Of a stretch of 64,000 nucleotides of DNA, positions 22,001 through 32,670 are shown one piece after another. The position numbers were made by a program, and so were the translations under genes. The stretch is taken from contig JBJOHO010000020.1 of NCBI GenBank assembly GCA_046047615.1, positions 67,852-131,851 of the forward strand. Direction: 5' to 3'. The stretch is from ZC4RG30 sp046047615 (GTDB taxonomy: Bacteria; Pseudomonadota; Gammaproteobacteria; Steroidobacterales; Steroidobacteraceae). Every line of letters begins with the position of its first letter. Position 1 is the first letter of the stretch. Under the pieces are notes generated by a model, which saw only the letters and a list, made by a program, of their open reading frames with translations, ran no database searches and was not told the DNA's origin.

Positions 22001-24306
22001 ACCGAGAAGCCTTCCTTGGTGATCGGCAGCGTGCGCACGCGGTGCCCGGTGGCCGCGTAGATCGCGTTGCAGATCGCCGGCACTGCCGGCGGGAAGGCCG
22101 GCTCGCCCAGGCCGGTCGGCGGGAAGTCGCTCTGCACGAAGTGCACGTCGACCCTCGGCGACACGGGCATGCGCGGCAGCGGGTACTTGTCGTAGTTCGA
22201 CTGCTGCGCGGCGCCGTTTTCCATGGTGATCTCCAGGCCCATCGTGCCGATGGCATCGACGACGCAGCCCTGGCACTGGTTCTCGGCACCGGACAGGTTG
22301 ACCACCGGGCCCACGTCGGCGGCCACGGTCACCTTGTGCACGGTGACCTTCTTGTTGGCGTCGACGCTGACCTCGGCGACCTCGGCCACATGGCCCTGGT
22401 GGCTGAAGAAGAACGCGATGCCGAGGTGATGGCCCTTGGGCAGTGGCTTGCCCCAGCCCGCCTTCTCGGCGGCCAGCTTGATGACGCCGATGGCGCGGTC
22501 CGGGTTCAGGCCGGCCTGGCGTGGCATGCCGGGCATCTGGTCGGCGGTGTCCTGGCCCTTGCCGGCCTTGCGGCCATAGAGCTCAAGCAGGAACTCGACG
22601 TGGTCGCGCTTGGCGGCCGCCGAGACCTCGTTGAGGAAGGACTGCTGCACCCAGCTCATCGTGTTGGAGCCTGGCGCGCGCCACGGACCCACGGGCATCG
22701 ACAGCGGCATCAGCGACTGCGAGGCACGGTAGTCGTCGACGTAGGTGACCGGGAACTCGTTCGGCGAGATGCCGCTGGCCGTCGCGGTGTTGCCCGAGGC
22801 GGTGTCGCGGAAACCGATCATGTGCGCATTCCAGGCCGTGAGCTTGCCTTGGCCGTCGAGCGCCGCCTTGTAGGCCATGAAGCCGCCAACGCGGTACGCG
22901 TCGTGGCGCATGTCGTCCTCGCGGGTCCACATCAGCTTGACCGGCTGGCCGCCGATCGTCTTGGACAGGTAGGCCGCCTCGATGACGAAATCGTTGAGGA
23001 GCCGCCGCCCGAAGCCGCCGCCGACACGCATCTGGTGCAGGGTGACATCGGTCGGCTTGAGGCCGACCGCGCCGGCCACCAGCGCCTGGTTGGGCAACTG
23101 CGTGGGGGCCCAGCACTCGAGCGTGTCGCCCGCCGCGTCCTTGCGGTACCAGGCCACGGTGTTCTGCGGCTCGAGCTGCGCATGCGAGATGAAGGCGAAC
23201 TGGTAGAACGCCTCGACGGTCTTGCCGCCGGACAGCGCCTTGTCGACGTCGCCGGTGGCCTTCACCACCTGCTCGCCCTGCACCTTCGACGACAGCGCCT
23301 TGGCCTGCTTGACGTAGTCGGTCCAGCTGTCCTTCGACGCGGTGGAATGATCCCACTCGATCTTCAGCTTGTTGCGGGCCGAGAACACGGCCCAGGTGTT
23401 CTTGCCGATGACGGCCACGCCCGGCAGCGCGCCGGTCTGCATGACGTTCTTGGTCGGCGTGGTGCCGTCGACGATGAAGGCGTCGATGACGCCCGGCAGC
23501 TTCTTGATCTCATCGGCGTTGAAGCTCTTGGCCTTGCCACCGACCGACGGGCACTTCTCGAGGATGGCGTAGACCATGCCCGGCAACTGCACGTCGAGGG
23601 CGAACAGCGGCTGGCCGGTGACCAGCTTGTCGTTGTCGACGCCGGTCCAGCGCTTGCCGATGAGCTTGTAGTCCTTGCGGGCCTTGAGCTTCAGGGCCTT
23701 CGGATCCGGCGCCGGCAGCGCGGCGGCCGCGGTGGCCAGCGACCCGTAGGACGCCGAGCGGCCGCTGGCCGCGTGCACCACCATGCTGTCGGCCGTGGAG
23801 AGCTCAGCCTCGGGCACGCCCCACTGCTTCGCCGCGGCGGCGACCAGCATGGCGCGGGCACCGGCACCGGCCTGGCGCAGGGTGTCCCAGTTCATGGGGA
23901 TGGACAGCGAGCCGCCAGCGAACTGCGCGCCGTACACGGCCGGGTTGATCGCCGACTGCTCGATGGTCACATCGGACCACTTCGCATCGAGCTCCTCGGC
24001 GAGGATCACGCCGAAGGCGGTCTTGATGCCCTGGCCGATTTCCGGGTTCTTGCTGTAGAGCGTGATGCGGCCATCGGTGCCGATGCGCACATAGGCGCCC
24101 GGGTTGAACGGCGGTCCCGGCGGCGGGCCGCCCTGGGCCGCGGCCTGCTCAGGCAGGCCGACCGACAGGGCCAGCACCAGGCCACCGCCGATGCCGCCGG
24201 CGACCTTCATGAAGCTGCGCCGGCTGACCGCCTGCGTGCTGACCTCGCGCTCGAAGGCGCGCAGGCTGTCGAGGAAGCTCTTCTCGATGTCGGACAGGGC
24301 GTTCAT
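21997..24306 (-). CDS. iorB: Molybdopterin-binding large subunit, isoquinoline 1-oxidoreductase beta-like
   Basis: Catalytic subunit of a xanthine-dehydrogenase-family hydroxylase that inserts water-derived oxygen into an N-heterocycle or oxidises an aldehyde. The 769-residue precursor carries a twin-arginine signal (SRRSFMKVAGGIGGGLVLAL at about residues 28-47), so it is exported folded with its cofactor. Family segments include KNPEIGQGIKTAFGVILAEEL, GVDNDKLVTGQPLFALDVQLP, RVGGGFGRRLLNDFV, GPWRAPGSNTMSWVQQSF and GLGEPAFPPAVPAICNA with the conserved Glu near the Mo site. Its ATG shares one base with the iorA stop. Substrate unknown; a periplasmic aldehyde or amine-derived compound is possible given the context. 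Confidence 0.9.
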   Translation of the reverse strand: MNALSDIEKSFLDSLRAFEREVSTQAVSRRSFMKVAGGIGGGLVLALSVGLPEQAAAQGGPPPGPPFNPGAYVRIGTDGRITLYSKNPEIGQGIKTAFGVILAEELDAKWSDVTIEQSAINPAVYGAQFAGGSLSIPMNWDTLRQAGAGARAMLVAAAAKQWGVPEAELSTADSMVVHAASGRSASYGSLATAAAALPAPDPKALKLKARKDYKLIGKRWTGVDNDKLVTGQPLFALDVQLPGMVYAILEKCPSVGGKAKSFNADEIKKLPGVIDAFIVDGTTPTKNVMQTGALPGVAVIGKNTWAVFSARNKLKIEWDHSTASKDSWTDYVKQAKALSSKVQGEQVVKATGDVDKALSGGKTVEAFYQFAFISHAQLEPQNTVAWYRKDAAGDTLECWAPTQLPNQALVAGAVGLKPTDVTLHQMRVGGGFGRRLLNDFVIEAAYLSKTIGGQPVKLMWTREDDMRHDAYRVGGFMAYKAALDGQGKLTAWNAHMIGFRDTASGNTATASGISPNEFPVTYVDDYRASQSLMPLSMPVGPWRAPGSNTMSWVQQSFLNEVSAAAKRDHVEFLLELYGRKAGKGQDTADQMPGMPRQAGLNPDRAIGVIKLAAEKAGWGKPLPKGHHLGIAFFFSHQGHVAEVAEVSVDANKKVTVHKVTVAADVGPVVNLSGAENQCQGCVVDAIGTMGLEITMENGAAQQSNYDKYPLPRMPVSPRVDVHFVQSDFPPTGLGEPAFPPAVPAICNAIYAATGHRVRTLPITKEGFSV

Positions 24307-24776
24307 CAGGCGTTCCCCTTGCTGGCCTTGGCGGCGTCGTGGATGGCCTTGCGGATGCGCACGTAGGTGCCACAGCGGCAGAGGTTGCCGGCCATGTAGG
24401 CGTCGATGTCGGCATCCGACGGGTTCGGGTTCTGCTTCAGCAGCGCCGCGGCCGACATGATCTGGCCGGACTGGCAGTAGCCGCACTGCGGCACGTCGTT
24501 GTCGATCCAGGCCTGCTGCAGCGCATGCAGCTTGCTGCCCTCGGCCAGGCCCTCGATCGTGGTGACCTTCTGGCCGGCGACGGCACTGACCGGCACCGAA
24601 CAGGCGCGGACGGGCGAGCCGTTGAGGTGGACGGTGCAGGCGCCGCACTGGGCGATGCCGCAGCCGAACTTGGTGCCGACCAGCTTGAGCTCGTCGCGCA
24701 GTACCCAGAGCAGCGGCGTGTCATCCGCCACGCCGTCGAGGGTGTGTTCCTTGCCGTTGACGTTCAGTCGCAACAT
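24306..24776 (-). CDS. iorA: 2Fe-2S small subunit, isoquinoline 1-oxidoreductase alpha-like
   Basis: Electron-transfer subunit of the molybdenum hydroxylase encoded downstream. The 156 residues carry a plant-ferredoxin-type cluster motif (CGIAQCGACTVHLNG with a later Cys in VRACSV) and the second cluster in CGYCQSGQIMSAAALL with CRCGTY near residue 135. No signal peptide is visible; the subunit probably rides through the Tat system with the large subunit. A cytochrome c partner, common for periplasmic members, is not adjacent. The ATG at 24776 begins directly at MLRLNVNGKEHTLDG. Confidence 0.93.
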   Translation of the reverse strand: MLRLNVNGKEHTLDGVADDTPLLWVLRDELKLVGTKFGCGIAQCGACTVHLNGSPVRACSVPVSAVAGQKVTTIEGLAEGSKLHALQQAWIDNDVPQCGYCQSGQIMSAAALLKQNPNPSDADIDAYMAGNLCRCGTYVRIRKAIHDAAKASKGNA

Positions 24777-24891
24777 GGGTGGATCCCGTGGTGTGTGTGA
24801 GTGGTGGCCGGCCCCCCGGCGCTGGCCGTAGGCTATGCCAAAGCCCCGGGCCACGCCAGCCATCGCCACGTTGAGACCGTGACACGCTGCC

Positions 24892-27083
<2,192 letters not shown>

Positions 27084-27087
<4 letters not shown>

Positions 27088-28574
27088 GACAGGTCGATCC
27101 AGGTGGTCTTGAGTTCCGTGTACTTGTCGAAGGCATGCAGCGACTTGTCGCGGCCGATGCCCGACTGCCGGAAACCGCCAAAGGGCACGGTGATGTCGTC
27201 GGCGTCGTAGCAGTTCACGTAGACCATGCCGCTGCGCAGGCCGCGGGCCATGCGGTGCGCGGTCTTGAGGTCGCGCGTCCATACGGCGGCGGCAAGCCCA
27301 TAGCTGCTGTCGTTGGCGATGGCCAGCGCCTCGGCCGCGTCACGGAAGGCCAGCACCGACAGCACCGGCCCGAAGATCTCCTCGCGGGCAATGCGCATGC
27401 CGGGCGTCACGGCATCGAACACGGTCGGCTCGATGTAGCAGCCACCGCTGGCTTCGCGGCAGCGGCGCCCGCCCAGCGCCAACCGGGCGCCATCGGCGCA
27501 ACCGGCGTCGATATAGTCCAGCACGCGCCGCGTCTGCGCCTCATCGACGATCGCACCCAGTTTGGTGGCCGGGTCCAGGGGATCCCCGGGCGTCATCTCC
27601 CGGGCCACGGCCGCCAGCTGCTCCAGGAAGGGTTCGCGCAGCGATTCATGGACCAGCAGGCGCGAACCGGCCGAGCACATCTCGCCCTGGTTGAAGAAGA
27701 TGGCATAGGCGGCGGTGCGCGCCGCACGCGGCAGGTCATCCCAGTCCGCGAGGATGATGTTGGGCGACTTGCCGCCACATTCGAGCGACACCCGCTTGAG
27801 ATTGCTTTGCGCAGCACAGGCCATCACCCGCTTGCCGGTGGCGGTCGAGCCCGTGAAGGCGATGCCGTCCACGTCCGGGTGCAGCGCCAGCGCCTCGCCG
27901 GCGGTATGGCCGAAGCCCGGCACCACGTTGAACACGCCCGGCGGCAGGCCGGCCTCCAGCGCCAGCTCGGCCAGGCGCAGCGCGGTCAGCGGCGACTTCT
28001 CGGAGGGCTTGAGCACCAGCGAGTTGCCCGCGGCCAGCACCGGGCCGATCTTCCAGGCGGCCATGATCATCGGGAAATTCCACGGCACGATGGCGCCGAC
28101 CACGCCCAGCGGCTCGCGCGTGACCAGGGCCAGGCTGTCGTGGCCGACCGGCGCGACCTCGTCGTAGATCTTGTCGATGGCCTCGGCGTACCACTGCAGG
28201 CAGTTGGCGGTGGACGGCACATCGACCGCGAGGCTGTCGCCGATCGGCTTGCCCACATCCAGCGTCTCGGTGAGCGCGAGCTCCTCGTGGTGCTGGCGCA
28301 GCAGTTCGGCGAAGCGCAGCAGCACGCGCTTGCGGTGGCGCGGCGCGGCCCGCGACCAGTCGCCATGGTCGAAGGCGCGCCGCGCGGCGGCCACGGCGTG
28401 GTCGATGTCGGCGGCTTCACCCGCCGCGACGGTGGCGAGGCGCCGGCCGTCGATGGGGCTGAGGCAGTCGAAAGTGCCGCCGGCGGCGGCCGGACGCCAG
28501 CCCCCGTCGATGAACAACTGCGAACGGGGCGCCAGGGCCGCGGCGCGCGCGTGCCAGTCGATGGGGGAACTCAT
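27084..28574 (-). CDS. puuC: Aldehyde dehydrogenase, PuuC-like (gamma-glutamyl-aminobutyraldehyde dehydrogenase)
   Basis: NAD(P)-dependent oxidation of the aldehyde produced by PuuB, or of related aminoaldehydes. The 496-residue protein has the NAD-site segments VPWNFPMIMAAWKIGPVLAA and FTGSTATGKRV, the general base Glu265 in SLECGGKSPN, the nucleophile Cys300 in NQGEMCSAGS, and the C-terminal PFGGFRQSGIGRDKSLHAFD and YTELKTTW ending typical of PuuC/BetB-type ALDHs. It is divergent from the omega-transaminase at 28646 with 71 bp between starts. Its stop overlaps the rlmKL start. Substrate assignment depends on gene context. Confidence 0.92.
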
Positions 28575-28585
28575 GGTGGTATTTG

Positions 28586-28609
28586 CGGATTACGCACGGC
28601 GGCTGTCAA
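28586..28609 (-). promoter_or_regulatory. Possible sigma-70 promoter for puuC-rlmKL
   Basis: The minus strand has a perfect TTGACA at 28609-28604 in the 71 bp divergent spacer. A weak CAAATA lies 18 bp downstream, close to the puuC ATG, so the leader would be very short. The same spacer must also carry the promoter for the plus-strand transaminase. Only the -35 match is strong. Confidence 0.35.
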
Positions 28610-28645
28610 CTTTCCTATCATCCGCACGACGCTGACGGAGAAACC

Positions 28646-30007
28646 ATGAACGCCGCACCCGAATCCCCTGCCCCGCGCGCCCTCACCCGCGAGGACCTGG
28701 AGGCGCACTGGATGCCCTTCACCGCCAACCGGCAATTCAAGGCCGCGCCGCGCCTCATCGCGCGTGCCGAAGGCATGCATTACTGGACGCAGGACGGCCG
28801 GCGCGTCCTCGATGGCGTGGCGGGACTGTGGTGCGTCAATGCCGGCCACGGCCGCCGCGAGATCACCGAGGCAGTGCGTGCCTCGCTGGAGCACCTGGAC
28901 TTTGCGCCGCCGTTCCAGATGGGGCACGCCAGATCCTTCGCGCTGGCCAATGAACTGGTGAAGATCGCGCCCCCGGGCATGGACCATGTGTTCTTCGTGA
29001 ACTCCGGCTCCGAAGCCGTCGACACCGCGCTGAAGATCGCCGTGCATTACCACCGCATGCGTGGCGAGGGCACGCGCACCCGGCTGATCGGCCGCGAGCG
29101 CGGCTATCACGGGGTGAACTTCGGCGGCATGGCCGTCGGCGGCATGGTGGCCAACCGCAAGGCCTTCTCGCCCCTCATGGCGCCCGGCGTCGACCACCTG
29201 CCGCACACGCTCGACCTGGCCCGCAATGCCTTCAGCCGCGGCCTGCCTGAACACGGCATGGAACTGGCGGACGACCTGGAACGGCTGGTCGCTCTGCACG
29301 ACGCCAGCAACATCGCCGCCGTCATCGTCGAGCCGATCGCCGGCTCGACAGGCGTGCTGCCACCCCCGAAGGGCTATCTGCAGCGGCTGCGCGAGATCTG
29401 CACGAAGCACGGCATCCTGCTGATCTTCGACGAGGTCATCACCGGCTTCGGACGCACCGGCGCAGCCTTCGCAGCCCAGGGCTTCGGCGTGACGCCGGAC
29501 ATCATCACCATGGCCAAGGGCCTGACCAACGGCACGGTGCCAATGGGCGCGGTGCTGGTCGGCCGGCACGTGCACGAGGCGTTCATGTCGGGCCCCGAAG
29601 GCGCGATAGAACTGTTCCACGGCTACACCTATTCCGGGCATCCGACCGCCTGCGCGGCCGCGCTCGCCTCGCTGGCGATCTACCGCGACGAAGACCTGTT
29701 CAGGCGTGTGCGCGAGCTTGCGCCGTACTGGGAAGCGGCGCTGCACAGCCTCAAGGACCTGCCGCACGTCATCGACGTGCGCAACTACGGACTGGTGGGT
29801 GCGATCGAATACGCGCCGGTGGCCGGACGTCCCGGCGCGCGCGGTTTCGATGTGTTCCTGAAGGCCTTCGAGGCCGGCCTGCTGGTGCGCGGAGCGGGCG
29901 ACCTCACCGCGCTGTCGCCACCGCTGATCATCAGCCGCGCACAGATTGACGAACTGGTGGACCGGTTGGCCGGCGCCATCAAGGCATCGGCGGCGGGGCT
30001 GCTGTAG
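28646..30007 (+). CDS. Class III omega-aminotransferase (beta-alanine/omega-amino acid:pyruvate type)
   Basis: A 453-residue PLP transaminase distinct from the SpuC-like one at 15807. Features: HWMPFTANRQFKAAPRLIAR, characteristic of omega-amino-acid:pyruvate transaminases, DGVAGLWCVNAGHGR, FVNSGSEAVDTALKIAVHYH, GRERGYHGVNFGGM, Asp262 in FDEVITGFGRTG, the Schiff-base Lys291 in TMAKGLTNGTVPMG, and FHGYTYSGHPTACAAAL. It would interconvert beta-alanine, GABA or another omega-amine with pyruvate as acceptor, consistent with processing spermidine- or putrescine-derived products. The ATG at 28646 follows a GGAG-type ribosome site (GACGGAGAAACC). Confidence 0.9.
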   Translation: MNAAPESPAPRALTREDLEAHWMPFTANRQFKAAPRLIARAEGMHYWTQDGRRVLDGVAGLWCVNAGHGRREITEAVRASLEHLDFAPPFQMGHARSFALANELVKIAPPGMDHVFFVNSGSEAVDTALKIAVHYHRMRGEGTRTRLIGRERGYHGVNFGGMAVGGMVANRKAFSPLMAPGVDHLPHTLDLARNAFSRGLPEHGMELADDLERLVALHDASNIAAVIVEPIAGSTGVLPPPKGYLQRLREICTKHGILLIFDEVITGFGRTGAAFAAQGFGVTPDIITMAKGLTNGTVPMGAVLVGRHVHEAFMSGPEGAIELFHGYTYSGHPTACAAALASLAIYRDEDLFRRVRELAPYWEAALHSLKDLPHVIDVRNYGLVGAIEYAPVAGRPGARGFDVFLKAFEAGLLVRGAGDLTALSPPLIISRAQIDELVDRLAGAIKASAAGLL

Positions 30008-30024
30008 CGCAGCCCCTCACCGGC

Positions 30025-30052
30025 CAGGCCCGTCGCGGGTGCGACGGGCCTG
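30025..30052. terminator. Strong hairpin between convergent genes
   Basis: A perfect 12-bp inverted repeat (CAGGCCCGTCGC and its complement) around a GGGT loop lies just after the transaminase stop and before the convergent porin stop. The stem is GC-rich and stable. There is no U-run on either side, so it is a hairpin-type or bidirectional terminator candidate rather than a classic intrinsic terminator. Confidence 0.6.
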
Positions 30053-30076
30053 CTGCGGTGAACCGCTGCCGGGGCC

Positions 30077-30775
30077 TTACTCGGCGCCCCAGGGCAGGGT
30101 CGTGGAGATCGACGCCCAGATCTTGCCGTCGGTGGAGAACACCTTCGACGGGCCGCTCGGCAGGTCGCTGCCATCCACGTACTTCAGCGCGACGTCGAAG
30201 TTGCCGAAGCTGCGCGACACACCGACCGAGTAGTCGAAGTAGCCGCCGCCATTGGCGTTGTCCCAGTAGCTGCCACCGCTGTAGCCGACGTGGGCCAGCA
30301 GGCTGAAGTCGGACGGCAGGCCCCAGGTGCCGTTGGTCTCGACGTAGTAGGCCGAGTCGCCCACGCCGCCGAAGTCCCACGAGTACCACAGCTTGCCGGC
30401 GAACCAGCCCTTGCTGATGCCCGCGTAGATCTCGGGCGTATTGGCCTCCGAGAGACCCTGGTAGGTGTAGTACACGGCGCCGATGTCGTAGCCGAAGCTC
30501 TCTTCGGCGTCACCGCCGCTGAAGCCGGCGAAGGCATCGATCTCGATGCTCGGGTCGCCAGGCCCGAATTCCACGTTGCTGCCCCACAGGCCGGCGTAGA
30601 AGCCGCTGTCGTGCGCGTAGTTGAGGGACAGGCTGAAGGCCGGGTCCTCGGCGGTCTGGGTGATGCCGCGGAAATCGTAATCCGAGGTCAGGGCGGCGGT
30701 CACGGAGACCTCCGCGCTGGCGGCACCGGCAAAGGCCAGCAGGGCGCCGGCGAGCAGAATCTTCGACTGGGTCAT
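30077..30775 (-). CDS. TorF-family putative outer-membrane porin
   Basis: A 232-residue exported beta-rich protein. The signal peptide MTQSKILLAGALLAFAGAASA is cut before EVSVTAALTSDYDFRGITQT, the hallmark start of the TorF/Gcw_chp putative porin family. Alternating strand patterns follow (FYAGLWGSNVEFG, IEIDAFAGFSGG, YDIGAVYYTYQG, GKLWYSWDFGG) through a terminal strand IWASISTTLPWG, so a small outer-membrane barrel is likely. A good ribosome site AAGGAG sits 8 bases before the ATG at 30775. It is convergent with the transaminase gene and may serve as the outer-membrane route for small nitrogenous solutes; that is inference. Confidence 0.85.
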   Translation of the reverse strand: MTQSKILLAGALLAFAGAASAEVSVTAALTSDYDFRGITQTAEDPAFSLSLNYAHDSGFYAGLWGSNVEFGPGDPSIEIDAFAGFSGGDAEESFGYDIGAVYYTYQGLSEANTPEIYAGISKGWFAGKLWYSWDFGGVGDSAYYVETNGTWGLPSDFSLLAHVGYSGGSYWDNANGGGYFDYSVGVSRSFGNFDVALKYVDGSDLPSGPSKVFSTDGKIWASISTTLPWGAE

Positions 30776-31155
30776 GACATAACTCCTTGAGGTCGGCTGT
30801 TGCGAAAGTCCCACGGACTTGCTCTGCAAGGCCCGTACCAACCGGCCCGGAGAGACTCTCACCAGCCGGGCGCAATACGCGGGCCGCGACTGTGACGCCG
30901 CGGTGCAAGCAGCGTCAAGCTGAAAAGGCATGTTACGCTTGGAAAAAGCCTGCCCTGCACTGGCAGCGTGCACCGGAGCGGGGGTGCCGGCGCCCGGCGC
31001 CCCATGTTGGCGCACAACGGCCGACTGATCGACTGTCGTTGCAGAGACGCAACATGGGTCTCGCGACCGGGCGGCGCCCCAGGCCGGTGCAGCGCCACGC
31101 CGGCACGCCCCAGCCCGGTACGCCCCAGCCCGGTACGGCGATCCGCACCGCGTGC
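30776..31155. other. 380-bp intergenic region upstream of the porin gene
   Basis: No gene is evident here. The half next to the porin must hold its promoter and leader; I see the AAGGAG ribosome site but no convincing -35/-10 pair. The middle is palindrome-rich GC sequence (repeated GGCGCC around 30990-31000). The far end holds a tandem 15-bp repeat just before the convergent end of the TolC-like gene. Confidence 0.6.
31106..31135. repeat. Tandem 15-bp direct repeat, two copies
   Basis: CGCCCCAGCCCGGTA occurs twice head to tail with no mismatch (31106-31120 and 31121-31135). A partial third unit may precede it. It lies about 20 bp beyond the stop of the TolC-like gene and is not inside a recognised gene. 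Confidence 0.85.
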
Positions 31156-32568
31156 TCAGTGCAGCAGGCCGTCCCAGTCGCCGGCGGCGCGGGCCAGTGC
31201 GGCCCGGGCCCGCCAGTAGTCGCGCAGGTGGCCGATCGCCTCGGCTTCGAGCAGCAGCCGTCCCTGCGCCAGACGCAGGGCGCCCAGGCCCGCCGGATCA
31301 GCCACCGCGGCCTCGCCCACAAGCGTCTGCAAGGGGGCGCCCTGCAGTTCGCCCCGGTAACGGACCAGCAACTGGCGGGTGGTCGCCATTTCCGCCTGGT
31401 GGGTGCGGATCTCGGTCCGCGCTGCGAGGGCACGGGACTCCAGCTGCCGGCGCGCGGCACGCCAGCCGGCATCGCCGGCCAGCAGGGCGGCCTGCCGCTG
31501 GTCCAGCAGCGGCAGTTCGATGACCAGGTTCGGACCGGCATAGTGGATGCCGCCGCTGCTGCCATCGCGGAAGGCGCCGAGCTCGATGCCGCCGAGCCAG
31601 CGGAAGCGGCGCTGCTGGCGCAACGTCTCCAGGCGCGCGACCACGGCCTGGCGCGCCTCGCGCAAGTCGAGCCGCTGCCGCAGGGCCTCCTCTTCCAGGC
31701 CCAAGGCGTCTGGATCCGTTGCAGGCAGGGCCGGCAGGGGGCCGGCACTGTGCCAACCGTCATGACGCCCCGCCAGGCCAAGCCGCTGCCCCAGCCGGGC
31801 GCGCAGGCTGTCGACGTCGAGTTTGGCGCGCAACACCTGCGCCTCGGCCTGCAGCACTGACTGCCGCTCCAGCGCCACATCCAGGGCCGTCGCGCCGCTG
31901 CCGTTGGCGGCCATCACCACCAGGCTGTCGTGGACACGGCGGGCCACGGTGAGGCTGCGTTCGCGGACGGCGAGGATCTGCAGGGCGGCGGCATGCTCCA
32001 GCCAGGCCTCGTGCACCTCGGCGGCCAGTCCCACCAGGCGATCGGCGGTCTGCAGACCCTGCCGCGCCAGCTCCTCCCGGGCCATCCGCCGTTGCCCCGG
32101 GCCCTTCAGCAACGCCGAGACGTTCTGCAGGAGCCCCAGGCTGAGGCTGCGTTCGGGGAAGAAGGGCGCCAGCCGCCCGCCCACGCTGCGCTGGCCAACG
32201 ATGGCGACGGGATTGGGCAGCGTGTAGGCGGCGACGAGGTCGGCGCGCCCCAGTTCCAGCTGCTCGAGCCACCACTGCAGGTCGGGACTGGCCAGGAAGG
32301 CCAGCAGCACCGCCTCGTCCGGCCCGATACCGTCCTCCAGCAAGGGCAGGATCGCGCGGTCCAGCGCCTCGTCGGCAGCGGCGTCGCGGCGCCACTGCAG
32401 TGGCGCCGCGGTCTGGCCAGCCACCAGCCGGGCGGTCTCTTCGAAAGTCTGGCGGGAGCCCGGCACCGTGCAGCCGGCCAGCAGGCCAAGCGCCAGCCCG
32501 GCCAGGCACGCCACAGCCGCCGGCCGCGGCGCCGGCGCCGGACCACTGCGGAAGACAGGTTCTGGCAT
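31156..32568 (-). CDS. TolC-family outer-membrane efflux-type lipoprotein
   Basis: Predicted outer-membrane channel component of 470 residues. A signal segment with lipobox (GLALGLLAGCTVPGS, Cys about 33) indicates lipid anchoring, and long helical, Ala/Leu/Gln/Arg-rich coiled regions follow (SVLQAEAQVLRAKLDVDSLR, EEALRQRLDLREARQAVVAR) as in TolC/OprM/CusC relatives. No membrane-fusion or RND partner gene is adjacent, so it is an orphan here. The ATG at 32568 gives the signal peptide; the longer frame upstream runs antisense to the fghA start. It is divergent from fghA. Confidence 0.82.
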   Translation of the reverse strand: MPEPVFRSGPAPAPRPAAVACLAGLALGLLAGCTVPGSRQTFEETARLVAGQTAAPLQWRRDAAADEALDRAILPLLEDGIGPDEAVLLAFLASPDLQWWLEQLELGRADLVAAYTLPNPVAIVGQRSVGGRLAPFFPERSLSLGLLQNVSALLKGPGQRRMAREELARQGLQTADRLVGLAAEVHEAWLEHAAALQILAVRERSLTVARRVHDSLVVMAANGSGATALDVALERQSVLQAEAQVLRAKLDVDSLRARLGQRLGLAGRHDGWHSAGPLPALPATDPDALGLEEEALRQRLDLREARQAVVARLETLRQQRRFRWLGGIELGAFRDGSSGGIHYAGPNLVIELPLLDQRQAALLAGDAGWRAARRQLESRALAARTEIRTHQAEMATTRQLLVRYRGELQGAPLQTLVGEAAVADPAGLGALRLAQGRLLLEAEAIGHLRDYWRARAALARAAGDWDGLLH

Positions 32569-32574
32569 CCGGCC

Positions 32575-32580
32575 ACTATA
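32575..32580 (-). promoter_or_regulatory. Possible -10 box of the TolC-like gene
   Basis: TATAGT on the minus strand lies 6 bp before the ATG at 32568, in otherwise GC-rich DNA. If real, the transcript would be leaderless or nearly so. No clear -35 is visible. Confidence 0.3.
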
Positions 32581-32605
32581 ACAAGCTGCGCTGGCGCGCT
32601 TGACG

Positions 32606-32637
32606 CGCGCGGCAGGCAGGCCGGAGCATGCCGCGCG
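32606..32637. repeat. Inverted repeat upstream of fghA
   Basis: CGCGCGGCA and its exact complement are separated by 14 bases, centred about 50 bp upstream of the fghA ATG in the divergent spacer. It could be an operator or a leader hairpin. It could also be a chance product of high GC content. Confidence 0.35.
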
Positions 32638-32670
32638 TCGCGGCAACGTCGGCATGCGGCGGGGGAAACC

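Noticed and set aside
22042..24366. Long plus-strand frame opposite iorB (about 774 residues)
   Set aside because: Antisense shadow of the molybdenum hydroxylase with low-complexity composition and no recognisable motif.
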